DNA from: Streptomyces sp. AC558_RSS880 | GTDB taxonomy: Bacteria; Actinomycetota; Actinomycetes; Streptomycetales; Streptomycetaceae | Direction: 5' to 3' | Length of the DNA stretch: 64,000 bases | NCBI RefSeq assembly: GCF_019049255.1 | Contig: NZ_JAGMUJ010000050.1 | Location: forward strand, 1 to 64,000 | In this document: positions 33,919 through 43,993 of the stretch, piece by piece | Layout of the letters: every line of letters begins with the position of its first letter | Numbering within the stretch: the first letter of the stretch is position 1 | Notes under the pieces: generated by a model | Seen by the model: only the letters and a program-made list of their open reading frames with translations | The model's database searches: none | Told to the model about the DNA's origin: nothing | Position numbers and translations under genes: made by a program

Positions 33919-34332
33919 TTGTCCACCGTCATCGAGCAGACCGTCGAGGCCCGTCTCGTCGCCGCCGCGCCGCGGATGCCGAGCATTCCCGCCACCCTGC
34001 ACTACGACCGCGACGACCCGTTCGCCGTCCGCATGACCTTCCCCGCGCCCGCCACCCTGGAGGGCGTCGAGGTCTGCTGGACCTTCGCCCGCGATCTGCT
34101 CGCCGCGGGGATGCAGGAGCCCGAGGGCGACGGCGACGTACGGGTCCGGCCGTACGGCTACGACCGCACCGTGCTGGAGTTCCACGCCCCCGAGGGGACC
34201 GCCGTCGTGCATGTCCGCTCGGGCGAGCTGCGCCGGTTCCTGGAGGCCACCGGCGAGCTGGTGCCGACCGGTCTGGAGCACCTCCGGCTCGACCTGGACC
34301 ACGAGCTCGCGGAGCTGATGCGCGACGCGTGA
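33919..34332 (+). CDS. SsgA-like sporulation/cell division regulator (SALP)
   Basis: A 137-aa protein of the SsgA/SsgB family, found only in sporulating actinobacteria, where members place the septum or steer cell-wall remodelling. MSTVIEQTVEARLVAAAPR, PATLHYDRDDPFAVRMTFP and VCWTFARDLLAAGM are family hallmarks, and GDGDVRVRPYGYD follows. The TTG start at 33919 is supported by GAGGGA eight bases upstream; no in-frame ATG or GTG would keep the conserved N-terminus. Which of the SALP subfamilies it belongs to cannot be settled by eye. Confidence 0.9.
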   Translation: MSTVIEQTVEARLVAAAPRMPSIPATLHYDRDDPFAVRMTFPAPATLEGVEVCWTFARDLLAAGMQEPEGDGDVRVRPYGYDRTVLEFHAPEGTAVVHVRSGELRRFLEATGELVPTGLEHLRLDLDHELAELMRDA

Positions 34333-34734
34333 GGGGCCGGTCCGACGCCCGCCGTCCGTCGGGGTGTTGAGCGCGCAGTACGCCGGACCGTCGGCCTGCG
34401 CGCCGACCGGCGTTCGCGCGGGCGGCGCCCGGCGCACCGGTTCCGTCGGCGGCTCCCTCCACGGTCCCCGGGTCGACGGCCCCGGGGACGAAGATCCCGT
34501 CGCGTCGGCACCCGGGCGGGGCCGGAGGTGGCGCGCTCCGGGGTGCCGCGTCCACTCCCCCGGCACCGCGCGTGGCCACGGAGCGCGGAGTCCGGCGAAG
34601 ACGACGGCGTAGGCGCGAGCGCGGGCGTCGCCCGACCGGCGGAGCCATCCGCCGTGGCCCTCCGTGGCTCCCGTGGTCCTTCGTGGCTCCCGTGATCGCC
34701 CGTGGGCGGCCCTCGTGGCCCCGCGGGCCCTGGG
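34333..34734. other. Gene-free convergent gap with degenerate short repeats
   Basis: Four hundred bases between the convergent SsgA-like and GPP34 genes. I see no credible gene in it. From about 34650 to 34730 the sequence contains many imperfect copies of a CGTGGCTCCCGTGG-like unit on the plus strand, a simple-sequence-like patch. No clean terminator hairpin was found. Confidence 0.5.
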
Positions 34735-35376
34735 TCACCGCCCCCGCGCGAGCGTGGGCAGCGGCGCGGTGTCGGCCAGCCCCGCGCGCAGCTCGCGCAG
34801 GACGGCACCGAGGGCGGGCGTCGTTGCGGCGTGGTGCGCCAGCGCCTCGGCGCACCGGTCGTGGGAGGAGCCCTCCGGGCCCGGCAGCAGGCCCGACGCC
34901 CGTGCGAGGACGAGGGCCGTCGCCGTCTGCTCGGGGACGTCCTCGGGCGGTGTCGGTCCGTCGAGGATCTGCCGCGCCTGCCGCCGCAGGGCCCGTACCC
35001 GGCCCGCGTCGGCCAGGACGTGCTCCACCGACGGGAACACCCCGAGGACCCGGTGCTTCTCGGCGCGCAGCACTCCCTGGGCCACCAGTTGTTCCCGGAC
35101 CGCGTCCAGGGTGTACCGCGCGCGCAGCGTCACCCAGACGCGCCAGCGGTGCGGGCAGGACTCGCTGACCAGTTCCAGAAGACCGTCCAGCACCGGGTCA
35201 CCGGTCCGGGAGTCGAGGTCACGGGGTGCGGCGATGCCGTCGTCGTCGATCAGCAGGCCCCGCCGGGCCAGCTCGGCGAGGGCTCCGGCCCGCACCACGG
35301 GGGCCTGCCGGGACGGGTCGGCGTCCCAGACCAGCAGGGACAGGCGGGCCGGCAGCGAGAGCGGGCCGTTGGGCAC
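34735..35376 (-). CDS. GPP34 (GOLPH3-like) family protein
   Basis: A 213-aa protein of the GPP34 family, abundant in streptomycetes and related to eukaryotic Golgi phosphoprotein 3, which binds phosphoinositides. LSLPARLSLLVWD at the N-terminus, AGALAELARRGLL and EHRVLGVFPSVEH-type regions fit the family (the actual sequence is EKHRVLGVFPSVEH). The bacterial role is unknown; lipid binding is inferred from relatives. The GTG start at 35376 follows GAGGAGG. It is divergent from the ABC-F/UvrA operon. Confidence 0.85.
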   Translation of the reverse strand: MPNGPLSLPARLSLLVWDADPSRQAPVVRAGALAELARRGLLIDDDGIAAPRDLDSRTGDPVLDGLLELVSESCPHRWRVWVTLRARYTLDAVREQLVAQGVLRAEKHRVLGVFPSVEHVLADAGRVRALRRQARQILDGPTPPEDVPEQTATALVLARASGLLPGPEGSSHDRCAEALAHHAATTPALGAVLRELRAGLADTAPLPTLARGR

Positions 35377-35418
35377 GGGGCCTCCTCGGGGGCGGTGACG
35401 TCGTGCTCCGAAAAGCCG

Positions 35419-35447
35419 TTGACAGCCGTTCCGGGCACTCCTACGGT
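35419..35447 (+). promoter_or_regulatory. Vegetative (HrdB-type) promoter for the ABC-F/UvrA operon
   Basis: TTGACA at 35419-35424 and TACGGT at 35442-35447, with a 17-base spacer. The -35 is a perfect match and the -10 fits the actinobacterial TAnnnT form. Transcription would start near 35454, leaving a leader of about 237 bases before the ABC-F start codon. Confidence 0.65.
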
Positions 35448-35453
35448 GTACAG

Positions 35454-35690
35454 CGGTCCTGTTGCCGTCGAATGGAGAAGGACGTTGCTCGTCTGAGGTT
35501 CTGAGACACCGCGTCACACCACACGTGTGTGTACGTCGCGTGCGACCTCGGCGTTCGAGCCGTCCTTGCGGTCCTTGCGGAACAGGGCTCTTCTCATGCC
35601 CAGGCCTTCCCTCCCGGCTGCCGGTCCTCGTCCCGCGGTGTCTCGATACGCGTTTGCCCCTGATCGCCCCGAGCAACCGCGGAGGCCCGC
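35454..35690 (+). promoter_or_regulatory. Long leader with possible ribosome-binding-site sequestration
   Basis: The ABC-F ribosome site lies in ACCGCGGAGG (35676-35685). Upstream, CCGCGGT (35633-35639) can pair with ACCGCGG, and CCT (35626-35628) with the following AGG, so a stem with a four-base bulge would hide the ribosome site. Leaders of antibiotic-induced ABC-F genes often work by attenuation through an upstream short frame. Candidate GTG starts near 35525 exist, but no clear short peptide gene is visible. Regulation is inferred. Confidence 0.45.
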
Positions 35691-37316
35691 ATGTCACCAT
35701 CCATCACCTGTACGTCCCTCGCCTTCACCTGGCCCGACGGCACCGCCGTCCTCGAGGGCCTCGACGTCGCCTTCGGCCCCGGTCGCACCGGCCTCGTCGG
35801 CGTCAACGGGTCGGGGAAGTCGACCCTGTTGAAGCTGATCGCCGGTGAGCTCCGGCCGGCCGACGGCACCGTCCGGGTCGCCGGCGAGGTGGGGTACCTG
35901 CCGCAGAACGTGACGCTCGACACCGCGCTGAGGGTCGACGAGGCGCTCGGCATCGCCGGCCGGCGGGCCGCGCTGCACGCCATCGAGGCGGGCGACGTGG
36001 CCGAGGAGCACTTCGAGACCGTCGGTGACGACTGGGACGTCGAGGAGCGCGCCCTGGCCACGCTCGGCGAACTCGGCCTCGGGCACATCGGGCTCGACCG
36101 CACCGTCGGCGAGGTGTCCGGCGGCGAGTCGGTGCTGCTGCGGCTGGCCGCGCTGCTGCTGGGCCGCCCGGACGTGCTGCTGCTCGACGAGCCCACCAAC
36201 AACCTCGACCTGTACGCCCGCAGGCGGCTGTACGCGGCCGTCGCCAACTGGCCGGGTGTCATGGTCGTGGTCAGCCACGACCGTGAACTGCTGGAACTGG
36301 TGGACCAGATCGCGGATCTGCGCTCCGGGGAGGTCACCTGGTACGGCGGCAACTTCTCGGCGTACGAGGAGGCCCTGGCCGTCGAACAGGAGGCCGCCGA
36401 GCGCATGGTGCGCGTCGCCGAGGCGGACTTCCGCAAGCAGAAGCGCGAACTGGCCGACGCCCAGGTCAAGCTGGCCCGCCGCAAGCGGTACGGGCAGAAG
36501 ATGTTCGAGCAGAAACGCGAGCCGAAGATCGTCATGGGGGCGCGCAAGCGCGCGGCGCAGGAGTCCGCGGGCAAGCACCGCATCATGCACGAGGAGAAGC
36601 TCGCCGAGGCCAGGGAACGCCTCGACGACGCGGTGGACGCCGTACGGGACGACGACGAGATCCGCGTCGACCTGCCGTACACGGCCGTACCGCCGGGCCG
36701 TGACGTCCTCACCCTCATGGACCTGGAACTGGCGTACGGCGCCCGGGTGGACGGCGGCTTCGATCTGCGCGGCCCGGAGCGGGTGGCGCTGATCGGGCGC
36801 AACGGCGCCGGCAAGACGACCTTGCTGCGCACGATCGCCGGGGAGCTGGAGCCGGTCTCCGGCGAGGTGCGGGCCCACGTGCCCCTGCGGTTCCTGCCGC
36901 AGCGGCTCGACGTCCTCGACGCGGAGCTGACCGTCGCCGAGAACGTGGCCCGGTTCGCGCCGGGCGCCACCAACAACCGGGTCCGGGCCCGGCTCGCCCG
37001 CTTCCTGTTCCGGGGCGCCCGCGCCGACCAGAAGGCGGCGACGCTCTCCGGCGGCGAGCGCTTCCGTGCGGCGCTGGCGGCGCTGATGCTGGCGGAGCCC
37101 GCGCCACAGCTGCTGATGCTGGACGAGCCGACCAACAACCTCGACATGGCGAGCGTCCGGCAGCTGACCACGGCGCTGGAGTCGTACGAGGGTGCCCTGA
37201 TCGTGGCCAGTCACGATCTGCCGTTCCTGGAGTCGATCGGCATCACCCGGTGGCTGCTGATGGAGGAAGGGGAGCTGAAGGAAATCACGACAGAAGCTGT
37301 CGGGTATTCCGCCTAG
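35691..37316 (+). CDS. ABC-F family ATPase, resistance-type candidate
   Basis: A 541-aa protein with two ATPase cassettes and no membrane domain. Cassette 1 has GVNGSGKST, VSGGESVLLR and LLDEPTNNLD; cassette 2 has GRNGAGKTT, LSGGERFRAA and MLDEPTNNLD. The interdomain linker of about 85 residues is strongly basic with heptad-like spacing (KQKRELADAQVKLARRKRYG). Actinobacterial relatives include macrolide/lincosamide protection factors, but drug specificity cannot be read. The ATG is preceded by GGAGG. It is followed after 10 bases by a DrrC-like UvrA gene, so the pair looks like a two-part self-protection unit. Confidence 0.9.
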   Translation: MSPSITCTSLAFTWPDGTAVLEGLDVAFGPGRTGLVGVNGSGKSTLLKLIAGELRPADGTVRVAGEVGYLPQNVTLDTALRVDEALGIAGRRAALHAIEAGDVAEEHFETVGDDWDVEERALATLGELGLGHIGLDRTVGEVSGGESVLLRLAALLLGRPDVLLLDEPTNNLDLYARRRLYAAVANWPGVMVVVSHDRELLELVDQIADLRSGEVTWYGGNFSAYEEALAVEQEAAERMVRVAEADFRKQKRELADAQVKLARRKRYGQKMFEQKREPKIVMGARKRAAQESAGKHRIMHEEKLAEARERLDDAVDAVRDDDEIRVDLPYTAVPPGRDVLTLMDLELAYGARVDGGFDLRGPERVALIGRNGAGKTTLLRTIAGELEPVSGEVRAHVPLRFLPQRLDVLDAELTVAENVARFAPGATNNRVRARLARFLFRGARADQKAATLSGGERFRAALAALMLAEPAPQLLMLDEPTNNLDMASVRQLTTALESYEGALIVASHDLPFLESIGITRWLLMEEGELKEITTEAVGYSA

Positions 37317-37326
37317 CGTCGGCAGC

Positions 37327-39591
<2,265 letters not shown>

Positions 39592-39744
39592 GACCGTTAC
39601 CGATGGTACATCCCGTCGCCGTCCTGGGTGGTCCTGTCCGGATCCGGCCTGCATGATGGCTGCGCGACGCCCGCGGGAGGCAGACCGCTCCACGGACTCC
39701 CCGGCGCGGCGCAGACAGGCCCCGTCCGATCCGAAAGGCGCCCC

Positions 39745-40521
39745 GTGCCCAGCAAGAAGGCCCTCGTCCGTCGTCCCGCTCCCCGTCTGGCGGAGGGGCT
39801 GGTGACGCACATCGAGCGGGAGGGCGTCGACGTCGACCGCGCGGTGGAGCAGTGGGAGGCGTACACGGAGGCGTTGCGCGCCCACAGCTGGGAGACGATC
39901 GAGGTCGACCCGGCCGACGACTGCCCGGACTCCGTGTTCGTCGAGGACACGGTGGTGATGTACCGGAACGTGGCGCTGATCGCCCGTTCCGGAGCCGAGT
40001 CCCGCCGCGCGGAGACCCTGGGCGTCGAGGAGGCCGTGGCGTCGCTGGGCTGCTCGGTGAACTGGGTCTGGGAGCCGGGCACCCTGGACGGCGGGGACGT
40101 GCTGAAGGTCGGCGACACGGTGTACGTGGGCCGCGGCGGGAGGACCAACGCGGCCGGGGTGCGGCAGGTGCGGGCCGCGTTCGAGCCGCTGGGGGCGCGG
40201 GTGGTCGCCGTGCCGGTCGCCAAGGTGCTGCACCTGAAGTCGGCGGTCACGGCGCTGCCGGACGGGACGGTCGTCGGGTACGTCCCGCACATGGACGCGC
40301 CGTCGCTGTTCCCGCGCTTCCTTCCGGTGCCGGAGGCGGCCGGGGCGCACGTGGTGCTGCTCGGCGGGGACAGGCTGCTGATGGCGGCGAGCGCGCCGAA
40401 GACCGCGGAACTGTTCGCGGACCTCGGCTACGAGCCGGTCCCGGTGGACATCGGCGAGTTCGAGAAGCTCGAGGGTTGTGTGACGTGCCTCTCGGTGCGT
40501 CTGCGGGAGCTGTACGCCTGA
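39745..40521 (+). CDS. ddaH: Dimethylargininase (DDAH), amidinotransferase superfamily
   Basis: A 258-aa enzyme hydrolysing methylated arginines to citrulline and methylamines. DDCPDSVFVEDTVV supplies substrate-binding acids, GTLDGGDVLKVG the conserved Asp loop, HLKSAVTAL the catalytic His, and LEGCVTCLSVRLR the nucleophile Cys close to the C-terminus. Length fits bacterial DDAH rather than arginine deiminase (~410). GTG at 39745 has GAAAGG six bases ahead; a longer frame from 39628 has no ribosome site. It appears to be a single-gene unit. Confidence 0.92.
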   Translation: MPSKKALVRRPAPRLAEGLVTHIEREGVDVDRAVEQWEAYTEALRAHSWETIEVDPADDCPDSVFVEDTVVMYRNVALIARSGAESRRAETLGVEEAVASLGCSVNWVWEPGTLDGGDVLKVGDTVYVGRGGRTNAAGVRQVRAAFEPLGARVVAVPVAKVLHLKSAVTALPDGTVVGYVPHMDAPSLFPRFLPVPEAAGAHVVLLGGDRLLMAASAPKTAELFADLGYEPVPVDIGEFEKLEGCVTCLSVRLRELYA

Positions 40522-40621
40522 CCGGTGCCCGTGTCACCCGTACGGCGCAGCGACCTGCGGCTCGACGCCGGGAAGGTACTCCATCTGGACCCCGCTGATC
40601 AGGGCTCTTTACGGCACCCTT

Positions 40622-40671
40622 AACCTACGGCTACGTAACCTACGGCTACGTAGCCTACGATTCCGTAGGTT
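40622..40671. promoter_or_regulatory. Operator-like repeat array upstream of the desaturase gene
   Basis: AACCTACGG occurs at 40622-40630 and 40637-40645, each followed by CTACGT, giving two exact 15-base repeats. CCGTAGGTT, the inverse, lies at 40663-40671. Between them GGCTACGTAGCC is a perfect 12-base palindrome (40644-40655). TACGAT at 40656-40661 is a good -10 candidate, so the array overlaps the promoter. Such dyads fit TetR-family lipid regulators; no regulator gene is adjacent. Confidence 0.7.
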
Positions 40672-40723
40672 CCCGGCCCGCTCGCCGGGACTTCCACATG
40701 TCACCGTCCCCCTGGAGTCACCC

Positions 40724-41716
40724 GTGTCGCTCACTTCTCCCCATCTCGGCAGCCCCTCGGTCTGGACCGACGCCCGGCTGTTGTACGCACTGGAGGAAGT
40801 GGTCGAGAAGGAGCTCAACCGGCATCTGAAGGTCACCAAGGACTGGATGCCGCACGAGTACGTGCCGTGGAGCGACGGCCGCAACTTCCCGGGCTTCTTC
40901 GAGGACGGCGAGGCCTGGGACAAGGAGCAGTCGAAGGTCACCGAGGTCGGCAAGATCGCCCTGGTGGTCAACCTGCTGACCGAGGACAACCTCCCCAGCT
41001 ACCACCACGAGATCGCCACCCTGTTCGGCCGGGAGGGGGCCTGGGGCACCTGGGTGCACCGCTGGACGGCCGAGGAGGGCCGGCACGGCATCGTGATGCG
41101 GGACTACCTGCTCGCCTCGCGGGCGGTGGACCCGGACAAGCTGGAGCAGTTCCGCATGTCGCACATGAGCGAGGGCTTCGAGTCGGACAACCGGCACTCG
41201 ATGCTCCACTCGATCGCCTACGTCGCCTTCCAGGAGCTGGCCACCCGCATCTCGCACCGCAACACCGGCCACCAGTCCGGTGACCCGGTCTGCGACCGCA
41301 TGCTGGCCCGCATCGCGACCGACGAGAACCTGCACATGGTCTTCTACCGCAACCTGCTCAAGGCGGCGTTCGAACTGACTCCGGACCTCACGATGCAGGC
41401 GGTCCGCGACGTCGTCGTGAACTTCCGGATGCCCGGCCACGGCATCCCCGGCTTCGAGCGGGCCGCGGCGCAGATGGCGATCGGCGAGGTCTACAACCTG
41501 CGCATCCACCACGACGACGTGCTCCAGCCGGTGCTGCGCTTCCTGAAGGTCATGGAGATCGACGGGCTGGGCCCCGAGGGCCTCAAGGCCCAGGAGGAAC
41601 TGGGCCTGTTCATGGGCGGCCTGGACGCGGAGGCCTCGAAGTTCGACGAGAAGCTGGCGGCCCGCAAGGCCCGGATGGCGGCCCGCGCCGGCCACGGAGC
41701 ACCGGCCCGGACGTGA
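40724..41716 (+). CDS. Acyl-ACP desaturase (soluble di-iron)
   Basis: A 330-aa ferritin-fold desaturase inserting a double bond into acyl-ACP. WTAEEGRHGIVMRDY and ATDENLHMVFYRN are the paired E-x2-H di-iron ligands; the earlier Glu is in the YALEEVVEKELNRHL helix. Plant stearoyl-ACP desaturases and mycobacterial DesA proteins share this layout; electrons come from ferredoxin. GTG at 40724 has GGAG six bases ahead. The unusual operator array in front suggests that expression answers to lipid supply or temperature through an unidentified regulator. No ferredoxin or reductase gene is next to it. Confidence 0.93.
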   Translation: MSLTSPHLGSPSVWTDARLLYALEEVVEKELNRHLKVTKDWMPHEYVPWSDGRNFPGFFEDGEAWDKEQSKVTEVGKIALVVNLLTEDNLPSYHHEIATLFGREGAWGTWVHRWTAEEGRHGIVMRDYLLASRAVDPDKLEQFRMSHMSEGFESDNRHSMLHSIAYVAFQELATRISHRNTGHQSGDPVCDRMLARIATDENLHMVFYRNLLKAAFELTPDLTMQAVRDVVVNFRMPGHGIPGFERAAAQMAIGEVYNLRIHHDDVLQPVLRFLKVMEIDGLGPEGLKAQEELGLFMGGLDAEASKFDEKLAARKARMAARAGHGAPART

Positions 41717-41999
41717 GGGGGCGGGGCGGCTGGATGTGAACCAGCCTGTCCCGGTTCTGGAGACCCGGCGCGTCGGCCTCCGCGCCACGGCCCCGTCCTC
41801 GGGCTGCGGCACAGAGGTCCGGTGCCGGGTCTCACCCGTGGTTACCGGCCGCTCGTCGGCGGTGCCGGCCGGAAAGTCCGGCCGCTGCTCCGCCGGGCGT
41901 CCGGTGCGCAGCCACGCGAGCAGCGGGCCGGGTTCGGCGAGCGGGCGGGGGACGGCGCGGAGCCGAAGCCCGACCCGGGTCGTGCGAGGGGGCCGGCGG
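41717..41999. other. Convergent gap with no gene seen
   Basis: A 283-base, very GC-rich gap between the desaturase and SDR gene ends. I see no reading frame with a ribosome site, and no strong terminator stem. Confidence 0.5.
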
Positions 42000-43328
42000 T
42001 CACCACTCCGCCTCCTTGTAGTCCTTCAGGAACACTCCGGCCACCGGATCCCCGGCCTCTCCCCGCACGATGGGGTCGTACACCCGGGCCGCCCCGTCGA
42101 CGACGTCCAGCGGGGTGCGGAAACCGGCCCGCGCCATGCGGGACTTCTTCGGCGCGGGGTTCTCGTCGGTGATCCAGCCGGTGTCCACGGCGCACATGTA
42201 CACGCCCTGCTCGACAAGTCCGGCCGCGCTGGTGCGGGTGAGCATGTTGAGCGCGGCCTTGGCCATGTTGGTGTGCGGATGGCCCGGCATCTTGTTGCGC
42301 ACCGCGAACCGGCCCTCCACCGCGGTCACGTTGACGACGTAGCGCCGTGGGTGCGGTGAGGCGAGCAGCAGGGGCAGCAGCCGGTCGCACAGCAGCACCG
42401 GGGCGAGGGCGTTGACGAGCTGGGTCTCCAGGACTTCGGCGGGGTCGAGCGCTCCGAGCCGGGCCGACCAGGAGTTCTCCGGGGACGGGTCGGGCAGCAG
42501 CCCGGCCTCGTCGGCCTCCCGCAGGGCCACCGGCAGCGTGGCGCCCCCGTCGCCGAGCATCCGCATCGGGGTGAAGCCCGGTGCCTGCCGCGCGCCTTCG
42601 GGCAGTCCGTCCCGCTCCCCCGAAGCGAGCAGCGCGTACGACTCCGGCGGCCGCCGTACGGTCTGCGCGGCGTTGTTGACGAGGATGTCCAGGGGCGCGC
42701 CCTCGTGGCGCAGTTCCTCGCACAGGCCCAGCACCTGACGGGGGTCGCGCAGGTCGACGGCGAGTATACGGAGCCGGTCGAGCCACTTCGCGCTGTCCGG
42801 CTCGGCCCGGAAGCGGCGGGCGGTGTCGTGCGGGAAGCGGCTGGTGACGATCAGTTCGACGCCGTCGCGCAGCATCATGAGCGCCAGCTGGAAGCCGATC
42901 TTCACCCGGCCGCCGGTGAGCAGGGCGCGGCGGCCGGTCAGGTCGGTGGCGAGTGCGCGCCGGGCGCGGTTGTCGACGGCGCAGCTCGGGCAGAGCCGGT
43001 GGTAGAAGGCGTCGACCTGTCGATAGGACGTCTTGCAGACGTAGCAGCGGCGGCCCTTGTGGAAGACGCCCGGGCGGCCCGGGGCCGTCAGGGGTGCGTC
43101 CTCGCGGCGGTGCGGGGCGCCGGTGGCCGTGGCGGCCATCGTCGCGGCGTCGGCCGCGGACGCCGCCTCGTTGCGGGCCCTGCGGCGCCGCGCCTGGCCG
43201 TCGCGGGTGAAAGAGGCCGCGACGTGTTCGGCGTGCAGGCGCACCGGGTCGTCCGCGGGCAGCCGGCGCAGCCGGCCGACCGTGCGGTGGAAGGCGGACA
43301 GCTCTTCCTCGGTGATGCCGTCGCCCAT
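42000..43328 (-). CDS. SDR-family protein with N-terminal zinc ribbon
   Basis: A 442-aa protein. Residues 1-90 are helical and charged. Cys95, Cys98, Cys113 and Cys116 (RRCYVCKTSYR ... RLCPSCAVDN) form a treble-clef or ribbon zinc site. From 130 on is a short-chain dehydrogenase fold: LLTGGRVKIGFQLAL is the cofactor loop and ILVNNAAQT the conserved NNAG-like turn. Where the catalytic Tyr-x3-Lys should be, the sequence is TNMAK, so the Tyr is Thr. The Ser position is also altered (VVNVTAVEG). It may bind a nucleotide without classical dehydrogenase chemistry. ATG at 43328; function unknown. Confidence 0.82.
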   Translation of the reverse strand: MGDGITEEELSAFHRTVGRLRRLPADDPVRLHAEHVAASFTRDGQARRRRARNEAASAADAATMAATATGAPHRREDAPLTAPGRPGVFHKGRRCYVCKTSYRQVDAFYHRLCPSCAVDNRARRALATDLTGRRALLTGGRVKIGFQLALMMLRDGVELIVTSRFPHDTARRFRAEPDSAKWLDRLRILAVDLRDPRQVLGLCEELRHEGAPLDILVNNAAQTVRRPPESYALLASGERDGLPEGARQAPGFTPMRMLGDGGATLPVALREADEAGLLPDPSPENSWSARLGALDPAEVLETQLVNALAPVLLCDRLLPLLLASPHPRRYVVNVTAVEGRFAVRNKMPGHPHTNMAKAALNMLTRTSAAGLVEQGVYMCAVDTGWITDENPAPKKSRMARAGFRTPLDVVDGAARVYDPIVRGEAGDPVAGVFLKDYKEAEW

Positions 43329-43436
43329 GAGACGCCCCCTTGTGTGCCGTGCCGAGGGCCGAACCCGGATGCGGACCGGTGTGCCCTCCGTGTCATGGAG
43401 GTGCGCCCGCCCTCTGCACCGCCGACCCCCGTGCGG

Positions 43437-43508
43437 CCCGGACGACCGGATTCGAACCGGCGTGTCCGCCTGAGCAAGGCGGTGCGTCTGCCTCTGCGCC
43501 ACGTCCGG
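43437..43508 (-). tRNA. tRNA-like gene, anticodon GCU, short variable loop
   Basis: The minus strand folds as a cloverleaf of about 72 bases. The acceptor stem is CCGGACG with CGTCCGG (7 pairs). The D-arm contains GCGCAGAGGCAGACGC. The anticodon stem CCGCC/GGCGG has loop TTGCTCA. The T-arm is GCCGG-TTCGAAT-CCGGT. Anticodon GCU would read serine AGC/AGU codons, but serine tRNAs have a long variable arm and this one has only about four bases; position 37 is C rather than a purine. No CCA is encoded. It is either an unusual functional tRNA or a degenerate one; identity is uncertain. Confidence 0.65.
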
Positions 43509-43587
43509 CCGCGCGTTGATCCTAGCCACGGGGGCGGCGCCGGCCGTACCGGTTTTTCACGGGCCGACCGCCGGTGACCGGCGGGAA

Positions 43588-43896
43588 CTACCGTGCGACG
43601 CGCCGCAGTTCCAGGCGCTCCTTCTCCGACATGCCGCCCCAGACGCCGAAGCGCATGTCGTGGGTCAGGGCGTACTCCAGGCAGGCGGCGCGGATCGGGC
43701 AGAGACCGCAGATGCGCTTGGCCTCGCGAACCGAGCTACCGGGCTCGGGAAAGAAGAAGTCTCCTCCCGTCTGCGCGCACAACGCCTCCTCCTGCCAGGC
43801 GAGGTCGGGCGACGGGAACGTGTCGATGTGCATGGCCGGAAGCATGCCGGGCGGCGAAAAACGTTCGATCAACGCCACATCAACGCGGGTCCGCAC
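43588..43896 (-). CDS. WhiB-like iron-sulfur transcription factor
   Basis: A 102-aa Wbl protein. Four Cys bind a [4Fe-4S] cluster: one in EEALCAQTGG and three in RICGLCPIRAACLEYAL (C-x2-C-x5-C). FGVWGGMSEKERLELRR is the turn-and-basic tail that contacts sigma factor and DNA. GTG at 43896 is preferred because a perfect AGGAGG lies six bases before it; ATG at 43845 or 43833 would give an 81-85 aa protein of more usual Wbl size. Wbl proteins control development, redox response and antibiotic resistance; which member this is cannot be told by eye. Confidence 0.9.
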   Translation of the reverse strand: MRTRVDVALIERFSPPGMLPAMHIDTFPSPDLAWQEEALCAQTGGDFFFPEPGSSVREAKRICGLCPIRAACLEYALTHDMRFGVWGGMSEKERLELRRVAR

Positions 43897-43993
43897 CGCG
43901 GTCCTCCTGGGGCTCCTCCCCCTGCCCCTGCCTTCCGTGACCGCATGATGATGGCGCCGGGGAACCCGGCGCGCACGGCGGCGCGCCGGGCGT

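Larger units (their letters stand above)
35377..35690. other. Divergent gap, GPP34 gene / ABC-F operon
   Basis: A 314-base region with no supported gene of its own. It holds the promoter and the long leader of the ABC-F operon, described separately, and must also hold the promoter for the GPP34 gene, which I could not place. Two overlapping reading frames run through the leader into the ABC-F gene, but their composition and lack of ribosome sites do not support them as proteins. Confidence 0.6.

Noticed and set aside
34364..34612. An 82-codon plus-strand frame in the SsgA-like/GPP34 gap
   Set aside because: It has no ribosome site, an unusual composition and no recognisable motif; the repeats nearby explain the open frame.
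35462..35848. Possible leader peptide genes in the ABC-F leader (starts near 35462, 35525 and 35527)
   Set aside because: The frames run into the ABC-F coding region, have no ribosome site and no arrest-like peptide motif. An attenuating short peptide may exist, but none can be supported.
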